This document shows, piece by piece, positions 17,569 through 27,185 of a DNA stretch of 64,000 nucleotides. Under the pieces are notes generated by a model. The model was not told where the DNA came from. It saw nothing but the letters and a program-made list of their open reading frames with translations, and searched no databases. Source of the stretch: Aldehydirespirator sp965203635 (GTDB lineage: Bacteria > Actinomycetota > Acidimicrobiia > Acidimicrobiales > Aldehydirespiratoraceae); contig OZ241903.1 of the NCBI GenBank assembly GCA_965203635.1, positions 496,001 to 560,000 of the forward strand. Reading direction: 5' to 3'. Numbering within the stretch: the first letter of the stretch is position 1; every line of letters starts with the position of its first letter. Both the position numbers and the translations under genes were made by a program.

Positions 17569-20196
17569 TCAGTTGCGCTTGCCGGCCGACCTCCGGCGGG
17601 CGGGGCGCTTCTTGGCGGGGCCCTTGGCCCGCCGATCCGCCAGCAATTCGCAGGCCCGCTCCAGGGTGAGCCCCTCGACGGTGTCGCCGGACCGCAGTGA
17701 GGCGTTGGTCTCGCCGTCGGTCACGTAGTGGCCGTAACGGCCGTCCTTCACCACGACGGCCCGGCCGGTGTCGGGATCGGACCCCAGTTCCCGCAGGGGT
17801 GCGGCTGCGGCGGCCCGACCCCGGCTCTTCGGCTGGGCCAGCAGCTCAAGGCACTCCTCGAGGGTTACCGTGAACAGCTTGTCCTCGCTGGGCAGGCTGC
17901 GACTGTCGGAGCCCTTGCGCACGAACGGCCCGTAGCGGCCGTTCTGAACGGTGATCTCGACCCCGTCGGCGGGGTCAGGGCCGACGGTGCGGGGCAGCGA
18001 CAGCAGCTGTAGCGCATCCTCCAGCGTGACCGTCTCCAAGGCCATGGTCTTGAACAGCGACGCGAACTTCGGCTTGTCGGGGACCTCCTCGCTCCGTCCA
18101 AGCTGCACGTAGGGTCCGTAGCGGCCCGACCTGGCGACCACGGTGAGACCGGTGGCGGGATCGGTGCCGAGAACCCGCTCGTCGCGGCCGGCGGCCAGCA
18201 GCTCCAACGCCCGCTCGACGGTGAGCTCGTCGGGAGCGGTGCCGTCGGGCACCGAGGTCGAGTCATCGCCCCTCTGCACGGTCGGGCCGTAACGTCCCAC
18301 TCGAACCTCCAACTCGACGCCGTCGGCATCCGCGCCCAGCGGGATCGAGTTCACCAACCGGGCGTCGATGTCGCTGAGGCGGCTGGAGACCTTCTCCTTC
18401 AGGCCGGGATCGTCGTCCCCGCCGAAGTAGAAACGGTGGAGCCACGGAACCTGCTCCTCGACTCCGGTTGCGATCCGGTCGAGATCGTCCTCCATCTCGG
18501 CGGTGAAGGCGTAGTCGACCAGCTTCGGGAAGTGGCGCTCCAGCAGATTGACCACCGAGAAAGCGGTGAACGACGGCACCAGCGCCGAGCCCTTCTTCCA
18601 GACGTACCCGCGGTCGATGATGGTGCCCATGATCGACGAATAGGTCGATGGCCGGCCCACGCCGAGCTGCTCCAGACGCCGCACCAGCGAGGCCTCGGTG
18701 TAGCGGGCCGGCGGCTGGGTGTCGTGCCCGGACGCCTCCAGACCGCTGCAGTCCGCGCCGTCTCCCTCGTGCAGGGGCGGCAGGCGAAGCTCAGCGTCAG
18801 TGTCGCTCGCCTCTCCGGCGTCGGTCCCCTCGGTGTACACCTCGCGGAAGCCCAGATGGGTTATCACCGTGCCGCTGGCCGCGAATTCGGCGTCGCGGCC
18901 CGAGGCGCTCCCGGCGCCGACGCGCAGTTGCACCGTCTCGCCGGTGCAGTCGGTCATCTGGCTGGCCAGCGTCCGCTTCCACACCAACTCGTAGAGCCGG
19001 GCCTCGGGCCGGGGCAGCTGATTGGCCACCGTCGATGGGTCGGCGAAGGTGTCGCCCGCGGGCCGGATGGCCTCATGCGCCTCCTGGGCGTTTTTGACCT
19101 TGCCGGCGTACACCCTCGGTTCCGGCGGCAGCACGCTCGATCCGTAGCGGCTCGCCACCTCGGAGCGGGCCGCAGCCACCGCGTTCGCCGACAGCGACGT
19201 GCTGTCGGTGCGCATGTAGGTGATGTAGCCCTTCTCGTACAGTGACTGAGCCGTGCGCATGGCCACCGCGGAGGTCATGTGGAGCTTCCGGGCCGCCTCC
19301 TGCTGCAAGGTCGAAGTGATGAAGGGCGCGGCCGGGCGCCGCCGGTAGGGCTTGGAGGTGCGGGCCCGAACCGCGAAGGCCGCGTCCTGAAGATCCGAGA
19401 CCAGCGACATGGCCGCCGCCTCATCGAGCACAGTGACATCGCCCCGGGTCGGTTGGCCGTCGGAGCCGAAGTCGCGAGCCGCGGCGACACGGGAGCCGTC
19501 GAGCTGGACGAGATCGGCGGTGAACTCGGGCCCGCTGCCGTCGCCGTCGGCAGAGTCCGCCGGGACGAACGTGCCGGTGAGCCCCCAGAAGCCGGCGCTG
19601 ACGAAGTCCATCCGCTCCCGCTCGCGCTCCACCACGATGCGCACCGCGACGCTCTGCACCCGCCCGGCCGACAGCTGCGGCATGACCTTCTTCCACAGCA
19701 CGGGCGACACCTCGTAGCCGTAGAGCCGGTCGAGCATCCGGCGGGCCTCCTGGGCGTCCACCAGGCGGCGGTCCAACTCCCGGGGCGAGGCGACCGCGGC
19801 GGAGATCGCCGCCCGGGTTATCTCGTGGAAGACCATGCGCTTCACCGGTACACGCGGATTGAGCACCTCCATCAGGTGCCAGGCGATGGCCTCGCCCTCC
19901 CGGTCCTCGTCGGTGGCCAGATAGAGCTCATCCGCGTCGGCCAGGAGGTCCTTGAGCTTGCGGACCTGCTGGCGCTTGTCGCTGTTGACCACGTACAGCG
20001 GCTTGAACTCGTTGTCGACGTCGATCCCCAGGCGGGCCCACGGCTCCGACTTGTAGGCCTTGGGAACCTCGGCCGCCCGGCTGGGCAGATCGCGGATGTG
20101 GCCGATGGATGACTCCACGACGTAGCCGTGGCCCAGGTAGCCGGAGATCGTCTTCGCCTTGGCGGGTGACTCGACGATTACTAGGGCGTTGGCCAT
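17569..20196 (-). CDS. topA: DNA topoisomerase I (type IA)
   Basis: 875-aa enzyme that relaxes negative supercoils by single-strand passage. The N-terminal TOPRIM domain begins NALVIVESPAKAKTISGYLG and carries the metal-binding YLATDEDREGEAIAWHL. The catalytic tyrosine is in GYITYMRTDST. The C-terminal 300 residues contain four repeats of the GRYGPYVQLG / GRYGPFVRKG / GRYGHYVTDG kind, as in actinobacterial TopA, and end in a lysine/arginine-rich tail (KKRPARRRSAGKRN) that would bind DNA. No zinc-ribbon cysteines are seen, consistent with actinobacteria. Confidence 0.97.
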   Translation of the reverse strand: MANALVIVESPAKAKTISGYLGHGYVVESSIGHIRDLPSRAAEVPKAYKSEPWARLGIDVDNEFKPLYVVNSDKRQQVRKLKDLLADADELYLATDEDREGEAIAWHLMEVLNPRVPVKRMVFHEITRAAISAAVASPRELDRRLVDAQEARRMLDRLYGYEVSPVLWKKVMPQLSAGRVQSVAVRIVVERERERMDFVSAGFWGLTGTFVPADSADGDGSGPEFTADLVQLDGSRVAAARDFGSDGQPTRGDVTVLDEAAAMSLVSDLQDAAFAVRARTSKPYRRRPAAPFITSTLQQEAARKLHMTSAVAMRTAQSLYEKGYITYMRTDSTSLSANAVAAARSEVASRYGSSVLPPEPRVYAGKVKNAQEAHEAIRPAGDTFADPSTVANQLPRPEARLYELVWKRTLASQMTDCTGETVQLRVGAGSASGRDAEFAASGTVITHLGFREVYTEGTDAGEASDTDAELRLPPLHEGDGADCSGLEASGHDTQPPARYTEASLVRRLEQLGVGRPSTYSSIMGTIIDRGYVWKKGSALVPSFTAFSVVNLLERHFPKLVDYAFTAEMEDDLDRIATGVEEQVPWLHRFYFGGDDDPGLKEKVSSRLSDIDARLVNSIPLGADADGVELEVRVGRYGPTVQRGDDSTSVPDGTAPDELTVERALELLAAGRDERVLGTDPATGLTVVARSGRYGPYVQLGRSEEVPDKPKFASLFKTMALETVTLEDALQLLSLPRTVGPDPADGVEITVQNGRYGPFVRKGSDSRSLPSEDKLFTVTLEECLELLAQPKSRGRAAAAAPLRELGSDPDTGRAVVVKDGRYGHYVTDGETNASLRSGDTVEGLTLERACELLADRRAKGPAKKRPARRRSAGKRN

Positions 20197-20298
20197 GGAG
20201 TTCGAACCGATCCGACGGACGGGTGCCCGTCAACTGTTGGGGACTCGGACAGGATAAGCAAGGTCTTGAACTACTTTGAGGACCGGGTCTGGAAGCTA

Positions 20299-20314
20299 CC
20301 CGGCGCTCGCCGGG
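20299..20314. terminator. GC-rich hairpin after nhaA
   Basis: CCCGGCG at 20299-20305 and CGCCGGG at 20308-20314 form a perfect 7-bp stem with a 2-nt loop, 3 bp past the nhaA stop on the minus strand. No U-run follows, so termination is possible but not certain. Confidence 0.4.
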
Positions 20315-20317
20315 TGC

Positions 20318-21691
20318 TCAGGCTCCCGGCGCCGAGCCGTCCGCCGATCGAGAAAGGCGGAGGATAGTGGCGCCGACCAACGCCGCAACGGTCGACGCCA
20401 CGAGGATGCCGATCTTCGCCTGGTCCGTGACCAGCTGTTGTTCGAAGGCCAGATTGGTGATGAACAGCGACACCGTGAAGCCGATGCCGGCCACCCCGCC
20501 AATGCCGAGCATCTGGATCCAGGTGGCCCCCCGCGGCAGCTCGCACAGGCCCGTGCGTACAGCCAGCCACGAGAACGCCGTGACCCCCGCCAGCTTGCCG
20601 ACCACCAGGCCCAGCACGATGCCGACGGTGACCGGTGACTGCACCGCGTCGCCCAACGAGCCCCCGGAAAGCTCGACGCCCGCATTGGCCAGAGCGAACA
20701 CGGGAACAATCAAGAAACTCGTCCAGGGATGGAGGAAATCGGCAAGCCGGTCGGCCACCGATACTCGCTCGCGGACCTCGAAGACGACCTGCCGGGCCAG
20801 CCTCACGCTGACGGAGCCATCCGAGAACGACCGCTGCAGCGGCACGCTGGAGCTCGCCTCGCTCACCAGGGGGCGGGCCGGCGCGAACATGCCCATGACA
20901 ACCCCGGCGATGGTGGCGTGGACCCCCGACTCGAAGAGCGTGAGCCAGAACGCCACCCCGACCACGAGATACACCGGGGTGTACCAGACCCGCATCAACC
21001 GCATCACGAACAGCAGGAGCACGATGCCGCCCGACACCGCCAGCCAGCCGAGCGAGATCCCATCCGTGTAGAAGATGGCTATGACCAGGATCGCTCCGAT
21101 GTCGTCGACGATCGCCAAGGTGAGCAAGAAGATCTTCAGCGAGCTGGGCACATGGCGTCCCAACAGCGCGACCACGCCCAGCGCGAAGGCGATGTCGGTC
21201 GCCATCGGGATTCCCCAGCCGGCTGAGCCCTCCCCGCCGGTGTTGAACGCGGCGTAGAGCACGGCGGGCACCGCCATGCCGCCCACCGCGGCGATCATCG
21301 GCAGGGCCACGGCCCCCGGACGCCGCAGCTCGCCCACCACGAGCTCGCGCTTGATCTCAAGGCCGACGACGAAGAAGAACACCACCATCAACGCGTCGTT
21401 GATCCACTCCTCTAGCCGCTCGTCGAGCACCAGCAGATCGCCGAACTCGACCCGGGTATGGCTGTCCAGCAGGGCGTGATAGGAGTCCTGCCAGGGCGAG
21501 TTGGCCCAGACCAGCGCCACGGCGGTGGCCACGAGCATGACGATGCCGCCGCCAGCCTGGAAGTGGAGGAAGCGAAGCATCGGCATGGCGATCCGGTGGG
21601 CCAGCCGGTGGTCATCGTCGAACCCCGGCGGGGGGGACGGTTCCGGCGCGGGTGCGCGGTCTCCCCAATCTGACGCCATCGGTTCATCCAT
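20318..21691 (-). CDS. nhaA: Na+/H+ antiporter NhaA
   Basis: About 457 aa. It exchanges cytosolic Na+ for protons across the inner membrane. The ion-binding aspartate pair is in LTLAIVDDIGAILVIAIFY, preceded by GIPMATDIAFALGVVALLG. LRFLHFQAGGGIVMLVATAVALVWANSPW forms the first long helix region (key residues G52-G54). VGLEIKRELVVGEL is the conserved loop. ATG at 21691 is a choice between several starts (GTG 21721, ATG 21679); the ribosome site is weak in each case. It is divergent from the Mrp operon, so both sodium exporters share a 142-bp regulatory region. Confidence 0.93.
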   Translation of the reverse strand: MDEPMASDWGDRAPAPEPSPPPGFDDDHRLAHRIAMPMLRFLHFQAGGGIVMLVATAVALVWANSPWQDSYHALLDSHTRVEFGDLLVLDERLEEWINDALMVVFFFVVGLEIKRELVVGELRRPGAVALPMIAAVGGMAVPAVLYAAFNTGGEGSAGWGIPMATDIAFALGVVALLGRHVPSSLKIFLLTLAIVDDIGAILVIAIFYTDGISLGWLAVSGGIVLLLFVMRLMRVWYTPVYLVVGVAFWLTLFESGVHATIAGVVMGMFAPARPLVSEASSSVPLQRSFSDGSVSVRLARQVVFEVRERVSVADRLADFLHPWTSFLIVPVFALANAGVELSGGSLGDAVQSPVTVGIVLGLVVGKLAGVTAFSWLAVRTGLCELPRGATWIQMLGIGGVAGIGFTVSLFITNLAFEQQLVTDQAKIGILVASTVAALVGATILRLSRSADGSAPGA

Positions 21692-21833
21692 TGCAGCCGC
21701 GCCGAACCTGTTGTGGACCACCGCCCCAAGGGCGGTTCCGCCCTCGGGGCGCCGACAGGCTACCGGTTCGCCGCCGCCCCAGGCTCCATGCCCGACACCT
21801 AAGATGTCTCATGCCCACGGTTGAGGCGCGCCC

Positions 21834-24086
21834 TTGATCTTCAGCCTCCTAGTGCTGCATGTCGCCGTGTGCGTGGTCTTGGCCTGCGCCGGTCGCCGGC
21901 TGGGCCGTAGCAGCCTGCTGGTGGGCGCGGTGCCCCCGGCGTTCAGTGCTCTCTGGGGTACGGCCCGGCTCGGAGCCGGCCCGCCCGCGACAGCCGACCT
22001 GACCTGGGTGAGTGGACTCGATCTGGCAATGACGTTCCGCGTCGATGCCTTCGCGGGAATCATGACCCTGATCGTGTCGGGGATCGGCGTTCTCGTCTTC
22101 GTGTACGCCTTCGGATATTTCGGGCCCGGCGCAGCCCACACCGGCAGATTCGCGACGACCCTGCTGGCCTTCTCGACATCAATGCTGGGTCTGGTCTGGG
22201 CGGACTCGGTCTGGACGCTGTTCGTGTTCTGGGAGCTGACGTCGGTGACCTCGTTCCTCCTCGTCGGGCACAAGAGCACTGACACCCAAGTGCTGGCCGC
22301 GGCCCGGCGCGCCTTGATGGTGACCGCAGGGGGCGGTCTCGTCCTACTGGCCGGCCTGCTGCTCGTGACCGGTGACGCGGGCACGACGCTGATCAGCGAG
22401 CTGGCCCCGGTCGACGGGACCGCGGCCACCGTCGGTGCGGTGCTCGTGATGATCGCCGCAGCCACCAAGTCGGCCCAGGTCCCGTTCCACCCGTGGCTGC
22501 CGGGCGCGATGGTCGCTCCCACCCCCGTCAGCGCATACCTCCACGCAGCCACCATGGTGAAGGCGGGAGTGGTGCTCGTCGCGGTGGCCGGCCCGGCTCT
22601 CTCCGGGATTGGGGCTTGGAAGGGATGCGGCCTCGCCTTCGGGGTCGCCTCCATCGGGTGGGGGGCGCTCGGTGCTCTGCGCCATCGCGACGCCAAGCTG
22701 ATACTGGCGTGGGGCACCGTCTCGCAACTGGGCATGCTCATCACGCTCTTCAGCGTCGGCACACCGGCGGCTGTGCTGGCCGCGGTGTCGCTCCTCGTCG
22801 CCCACGCCCTGTTCAAGGGTGCGCTGTTCCTGATCGTCGGCGAGATCGACGTGCGGGCGGGAACCCGCCACATCGACGAGCTGGGGGGGTTGGCTCGGTC
22901 CATGCCGGTGGCCTTCGCCGCGGCCGTGCTCGCGGGGTTGTCGATGGCCGGCGCCCCGCCCCTGTTCGGCTTCGTCGCCAAGGAGACGGCCATCAAGGCC
23001 GCGCTCGGACTGGACGGCGCGGAGGCGTGGATCGTCGGCTTCGGGGTGATCGGCGGATCCGTGCTGACCGTGGCCTACACGTTCCGGTTCCTGGTCGCGG
23101 TGTTCGGACCGGGCCCGGAGACACCGCTCTCGCCCCGCCGTCATGCGCTGACCGTGCCGCCCTCGATCCTCGCGGTGGGCGGGCTCGCGGCCTTCGCCGC
23201 CCTCGGCCAACTCGACACCGTCCTGGGGCCGGCCGCGGTCCGGCTGAGCGGCGGCGCACCGGTCGACCATCTCCACCGGTGGCCCGGCCTGGAGCCGGCC
23301 CTGGGGATCTCAGCGGTCGTCCTGGTGGTCGGCGCGATCGTGGGTCTGGCCATGGGCAGACGTCCCGGGCAGGCGCCTGCGGACCACGCAGGCCGCCGGA
23401 CAGACGCCTCCATCGACGGGATCGTGGCCTTCGGGCGCGCGACCGTCGCCCGGGTGCAGCACGGTTCGCTGCCCGTGTACCTGGTGACCATGGCCGCGGT
23501 GGCAACCCTGGCCGCCACCCCGTTCCTGGCCGATGTCAGCCTCGACCACCTGGTCGGGTGGCACACACCGCTACAGGGGGTGCTGGCCGTTGCGGTCGTC
23601 GGTGCGGCTGTCGCGCTGTGCTGGGTGGACACCCGCCTCGGAGCAGGACTGGCACTCGGAGCGGTCGGCATCACGGTCGCCGCGGTGTTCGTGATCCACG
23701 GCGCTCCCGACCTGGCCCTCACCCAGCTGCTGGTCGAAGCGGCCATCGTGGTCGGCTTCGTGCTCGCCTTCGGCCACCTCTCCCGAAGCTTCCCGACGAC
23801 GGGCCTGCGGTGGCGAGCCGTGCGTATAACGGTCGCCGGACTCGGGGGAGTAGCGGTGGTGATCGGGCTAGGGGCCGCATCCGGCAACCCCGTCGCGGCG
23901 CCCCCGCTGGCCGAGTTGGCGGCAGCCTCGGTCGGCGAGGGCGGCGGCAGCAACATCGTCAACGTCATCCTCACCGACATACGGGGCCTCGACACCCTGG
24001 GCGAGGTCCTGGTCCTTGCCACCGTGGCGCTGGGGGTCCAGGCCCTCGCCCGGGCCGTCGCCGGCAGGGAAGGCTCAGCGTCGTGA
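21834..24086 (+). CDS. mnhA: Mrp-type Na+/H+ antiporter subunit A
   Basis: 750 aa, about 20 membrane helices. The first two thirds are a NuoL-like antiporter module (FVFWELTSVTSFLLVGHK, KSAQVPFHPWLPGAMVAPTPVSAYLHAATMVKAG, and the lysine helix around LFKGALFLIVGEIDVR). The C-terminal third has the MrpA-specific DUF4040/MbhE-like part (GAPDLALTQLLVEAAIVVGFVLAF). TTG at 21834 gives the expected hydrophobic N-terminus with no better start nearby. It is the first of seven coupled genes of the multi-subunit antiporter and overlaps mnhB by 4 nt. Confidence 0.93.
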   Translation: MIFSLLVLHVAVCVVLACAGRRLGRSSLLVGAVPPAFSALWGTARLGAGPPATADLTWVSGLDLAMTFRVDAFAGIMTLIVSGIGVLVFVYAFGYFGPGAAHTGRFATTLLAFSTSMLGLVWADSVWTLFVFWELTSVTSFLLVGHKSTDTQVLAAARRALMVTAGGGLVLLAGLLLVTGDAGTTLISELAPVDGTAATVGAVLVMIAAATKSAQVPFHPWLPGAMVAPTPVSAYLHAATMVKAGVVLVAVAGPALSGIGAWKGCGLAFGVASIGWGALGALRHRDAKLILAWGTVSQLGMLITLFSVGTPAAVLAAVSLLVAHALFKGALFLIVGEIDVRAGTRHIDELGGLARSMPVAFAAAVLAGLSMAGAPPLFGFVAKETAIKAALGLDGAEAWIVGFGVIGGSVLTVAYTFRFLVAVFGPGPETPLSPRRHALTVPPSILAVGGLAAFAALGQLDTVLGPAAVRLSGGAPVDHLHRWPGLEPALGISAVVLVVGAIVGLAMGRRPGQAPADHAGRRTDASIDGIVAFGRATVARVQHGSLPVYLVTMAAVATLAATPFLADVSLDHLVGWHTPLQGVLAVAVVGAAVALCWVDTRLGAGLALGAVGITVAAVFVIHGAPDLALTQLLVEAAIVVGFVLAFGHLSRSFPTTGLRWRAVRITVAGLGGVAVVIGLGAASGNPVAAPPLAELAAASVGEGGGSNIVNVILTDIRGLDTLGEVLVLATVALGVQALARAVAGREGSAS

Positions 24087-24535
24087 TCGACGGGTCGGCT
24101 CCCATGATCCGTCTCGGCATCCGGGCGGCCAGCCCGTTCGCGACCATCGTCGGCTGCTACCTGCTGTTCGCGGGTCACAACAACCCCGGCGGCGGGTTCT
24201 CCGCAGGGCTGGTGTTCGGAGCGGTGCTCGCGCTCCGGACCATCGCCGGGTTCCACCGGCCCACCTACGGCATCACCCTGGTGGCCGCCGGCGTCTTCGT
24301 GGTGGCCGGCGTCGCCCTGATGCCGCTGCTGTGGGGGGATCCGCTGTTCGACCAGCAGGTGCTGTCGGTTGAGGTTCCCCTGCTCGGCAAGATCAAGACC
24401 GGGTCCGCCCTGCCGTTCGACCTCGGCGTCGCGGCCATCGTCGTCGGAACCGTGATCGCGGCGCTCGACGGGTTGGGCGCGGCCGATTTCGCAGCCGACC
24501 CGCCGGCCGACCCCGACCGCGGGGAGCGAGCATGA
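24083..24535 (+). CDS. mnhB: Mrp antiporter subunit B
   Basis: 150-aa membrane protein with four helices. The family signature GHNNPGGGFSAGLVFGAVLALR (key residues N33-P34-G35-G36-G37-F38) follows the first helix, and the PLLGKIKTGSALPFDLGVA segment matches MrpB C-termini. The start is GTG inside the mnhA stop (GTGA). It ends in ATGA overlap with mnhC. Confidence 0.93.
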   Translation: MIDGSAPMIRLGIRAASPFATIVGCYLLFAGHNNPGGGFSAGLVFGAVLALRTIAGFHRPTYGITLVAAGVFVVAGVALMPLLWGDPLFDQQVLSVEVPLLGKIKTGSALPFDLGVAAIVVGTVIAALDGLGAADFAADPPADPDRGERA

Positions 24536-24918
24536 ACGCCGCGCTCCTGCTGGCCATCGGCGGTCTGACCGCAATCGGTCTGTACCTGCTGACCAGTCGA
24601 TCGCTGAGCCGGATCGTCATCGGCTACTCCCTGCTGGGGCACGCCACCGTGGTCGCGCTGATCACGGCCGGCGGCCCGGCCGGCTGGCCTCCCATCGCCG
24701 GCCGGGCGGCACCGGAGGACATGTCCAACCCGCTGCCGCAGGCCCTGACCCTGACCGCCATCGTGATCTCGTTCGGGTTGACGCTGTTCCTGCTGGCGCT
24801 GGCCAGGCGCCAGCGCACTCTCTCGGGCGACGATCTGGTCGAGGACGACCTTGAGGACCGCCGGATCGCGGCGGTCGAGAGCGGCACGACCGAGCCCGAG
24901 GACTCGGGGGCGACATGA
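24532..24918 (+). CDS. mnhC: Mrp antiporter subunit C
   Basis: 128-aa NuoK-like subunit with three helices: LLLAIGGLTAIGLYLLTSR, RIVIGYSLLGHATVVALITAGG and ALTLTAIVISFGLTLFLLALA. The loop DMSNPLPQALTLTAIVI is the MrpC/NuoK hallmark (conserved D-P-LPQAL-LTAIVI). An acidic hydrophilic tail follows. It is coupled to mnhB and mnhD by 4-nt overlaps. Confidence 0.93.
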   Translation: MNAALLLAIGGLTAIGLYLLTSRSLSRIVIGYSLLGHATVVALITAGGPAGWPPIAGRAAPEDMSNPLPQALTLTAIVISFGLTLFLLALARRQRTLSGDDLVEDDLEDRRIAAVESGTTEPEDSGAT

Positions 24919-26396
24919 CCGGGTTGATCTCCCTGGCGATCGTCGCCCCGCTGGTGGCCGCGGCCTGCAGCCTCGCCCTGCGCTCCTGGCCCGCCGGGCG
25001 GGACATAGCGGTCCTCGCCGGCCTGGGCTCGGCCGCGCTCGCCTCCCACATCATGCTGGTGACCGTCGCCCGTGACGGCACCCACACCGTCGCGGTCGGC
25101 GGTTGGGCGCCGGAGCTCGGCATCGTCCTGGTGGCCGACCTCTTCGCCGCCCTCATACTTCCGGTCGCGCTGACGATCATCTTCGTGGTGGAGATCTTCG
25201 CCATCGGCCAGCGCCGGACGGTATGGGCGGCGAATCCGGAGCTGAGCGGGCCGTTGCTGTGCGTGCTCACCTCCGGCGTCTCCCTGGCCTTCCTCACCGG
25301 CGACCTGTTCACTCTCTTCGTCGCCTTCGAGTTGATCCTGGTCTCCAGCTACGTGCTGCTGACCCACCAGGGCAACCGGAGCCAAGTCAGGGCCGGCATG
25401 ACCTACGTGGTGATGAACCTGCTGGCCTCAACGCTGTTCCTCTTCGGCGTGGCCTTCGTCTACACGGCCACCGGCACGGTGAACATGGCGCTGCTGGCCG
25501 AGCGGATACCGCAGCTGGACGACGGGGTCCGGCTCGGCATCGGCGCGTGGTTCCTGGTGGTCTTCGGGACCAAGGCCGCAGTGTTCCCACTGTTCAGCTG
25601 GCTGCCGGACTCGTATCCCACGGCGCCCACCACCATCACCGCGGTGTTCGCCGGCTTGCTGACCAAGGTCGGGATCTACTCGATGATCCGGTTCCACAAC
25701 CTGATGGGAATGGAGGATCTGGGGCCGATCATGCTGCTGGTGGCCGCCCTCACCATGGTGGTCGGCGTGCTGGGGGCGCTGGCCCAATCAGACGTCAAGC
25801 GCATCCTGTCGTTCCACGTCATCAGCCAGATCGGCTACATGTTCATGGGTCTCAGCCTCTTCACCGTGGCGGGCACGGCCGGAGCCATCCTGTTCCTGAT
25901 CCACCACATGCCGGTCAAAGCCGTGCTGTTCCTCGTGGGCGGCCTGATCGAGAACCACGAGGGTTCGAGTTCGCTGGACCGATCCGGCGGTCTTGCCGGT
26001 CGTGAGCCGCTGGTGGCCGTGATGTTCGCGGTACCGGCCCTGAGCCTGGCCGGGATCCCGCCCTTCTCCGGCTTCGTGGCCAAGCTGGCGGTCGTCTCGG
26101 CCGCCATCGACCGGGGAGCAACCGTGGTGGTTGTGGCCGCGCTGGTGGCCGGGGGCTTGACCCTGCTTTCGATGGCCAAGATCTGGAACGAGGTCTTCTG
26201 GGGCAAGCGCGCCGACGGTCCCCGACCCAGTCCCGCCCCGCGCCGCGGCCGGCGCACCATGCATGCCGCCACGGCGCTGGCAGTGGCGGGCACGTTGACG
26301 GTGGCGCTGTTCGCGGGAACGCTGCTCGATCTCTCCACCGAGGCAGCCGAGAACCTGCGGAGCCCCGCCAGCTACATCGCGGCGGTCCTGCCGTGA
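24915..26396 (+). CDS. mnhD: Mrp antiporter subunit D
   Basis: 493-aa NuoM/N-like antiporter subunit with about 14 helices. TLFVAFELILVSSYVLLTHQG carries the conserved helix-5 Glu, FGTKAAVFPLFSWLPDSYPTAPTTITAVFAGLLTKVG the helix-7 Lys and proline-rich loop, and HHMPVKAVLFLVGGLIE the later functional lysine. With MnhA it forms the proton/sodium path. It ends in GTGA overlap with mnhE. Confidence 0.94.
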   Translation: MTGLISLAIVAPLVAAACSLALRSWPAGRDIAVLAGLGSAALASHIMLVTVARDGTHTVAVGGWAPELGIVLVADLFAALILPVALTIIFVVEIFAIGQRRTVWAANPELSGPLLCVLTSGVSLAFLTGDLFTLFVAFELILVSSYVLLTHQGNRSQVRAGMTYVVMNLLASTLFLFGVAFVYTATGTVNMALLAERIPQLDDGVRLGIGAWFLVVFGTKAAVFPLFSWLPDSYPTAPTTITAVFAGLLTKVGIYSMIRFHNLMGMEDLGPIMLLVAALTMVVGVLGALAQSDVKRILSFHVISQIGYMFMGLSLFTVAGTAGAILFLIHHMPVKAVLFLVGGLIENHEGSSSLDRSGGLAGREPLVAVMFAVPALSLAGIPPFSGFVAKLAVVSAAIDRGATVVVVAALVAGGLTLLSMAKIWNEVFWGKRADGPRPSPAPRRGRRTMHAATALAVAGTLTVALFAGTLLDLSTEAAENLRSPASYIAAVLP

Positions 26397-26902
26397 GGAG
26401 GTATCCGGGAACGCCGCGGCGGGTGGTGACCACCGCGGGCCTCGTCCTGGTCTGGTGCGGCCTCTGGGGATCCGTGTCGATCGCCAACCTGGCGTCCGGC
26501 CTGGCCCTCTCCGTCGTCGTGCTGGCGGCCGACCGGGGACCAACGGCCCGCCATGTGATCCGTTTCCGACCCCTGCTGAGATTCGCTTGGCTGGTCCTGG
26601 TCGACCTGGCCCGCTCGACGGTCAATGTGGCCATCGAGATCGCCACGCCCAACGACGGCACGGAGGAGGTCATCGTCGCCGTCGACCTGCCGGCCACCGG
26701 CAGTGAGCACATGCTGCTCCTGTCGGCTTCGATCACCCTCAGTCCCGGGACGGCGGTCGTCGATGTCGACCGCTCCTCGGGCCGCTACTACATCCACCTG
26801 CTCCACGGCCGCCTGAGCGCCGAGACGGTGGCCCACGCCCACAAGCTCGCCAAGCTGGCCTGCGAAGCCCTGCCGACCTCCAGCCCGATGGGCGTCCGAT
26901 GA
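26393..26902 (+). CDS. mnhE: Mrp antiporter subunit E
   Basis: 169-aa subunit with a membrane N-terminal third (VLVWCGLWGSVSIANLASGLALSVVVLAA) and a cytosolic domain. VDLARSTVNVAIEIATP and LLLSASITLSPGTAVVDVD are the MrpE signatures. The start is GTG in the mnhD stop. Its own stop lies in the first copy of an 11-bp tandem repeat that precedes mnhF. Confidence 0.9.
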   Translation: MRRYPGTPRRVVTTAGLVLVWCGLWGSVSIANLASGLALSVVVLAADRGPTARHVIRFRPLLRFAWLVLVDLARSTVNVAIEIATPNDGTEEVIVAVDLPATGSEHMLLLSASITLSPGTAVVDVDRSSGRYYIHLLHGRLSAETVAHAHKLAKLACEALPTSSPMGVR

Positions 26903-26913
26903 GCGTCCGATGA
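26899..26913 (+). other. 4-codon minicistron (MSVR) between mnhE and mnhF
   Basis: GCGTCCGATGA is repeated in tandem (26892-26902 and 26903-26913). The result is ATG AGC GTC CGA TGA: its ATG overlaps the mnhE stop, and its TGA overlaps the mnhF ATG at 26910. All other junctions of this operon are single ATGA/GTGA overlaps. Confidence 0.7.
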
Positions 26914-27185
26914 TCGCGTTGGCCGCCGCCGGCTTCGCGGCTGCCGGGCTGTGCGCCCTCTACCGGGTGGTGCGCGGCCCGAGCCTGGCCGACCGGGTGA
27001 TCGGCGTGGAAGTGGCCCTCGTCTCCCTCGCCGGCGGCATCGTCATCGACGCCACCAACCGCGACAGTCACGCCCTCCTCGCGATCATCACCGTGATCGC
27101 CCTGGTCGGGCTGGCGGGCACGTTCGCGGCCAGCCGGTTCCTGGAGCGCGATATGGACGGCGCGAACGACAGGACCACGCCATGA
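26910..27185 (+). CDS. mnhF: Mrp antiporter subunit F
   Basis: 91-aa subunit with three helices. The family pattern is YRVVRGPSLADRVIGVEV followed by IDATNRDSHALLAIITVIALVGLAGTFAASRFLE. It is coupled to mnhE through a minicistron and to mnhG by ATGA. Confidence 0.92.
   Translation: MIALAAAGFAAAGLCALYRVVRGPSLADRVIGVEVALVSLAGGIVIDATNRDSHALLAIITVIALVGLAGTFAASRFLERDMDGANDRTTP

Noticed and set aside
20161..20230. TTCGAACC-like T-arm suggesting a tRNA near the topA start
   Set aside because: No acceptor, D or anticodon arms can be formed around it.
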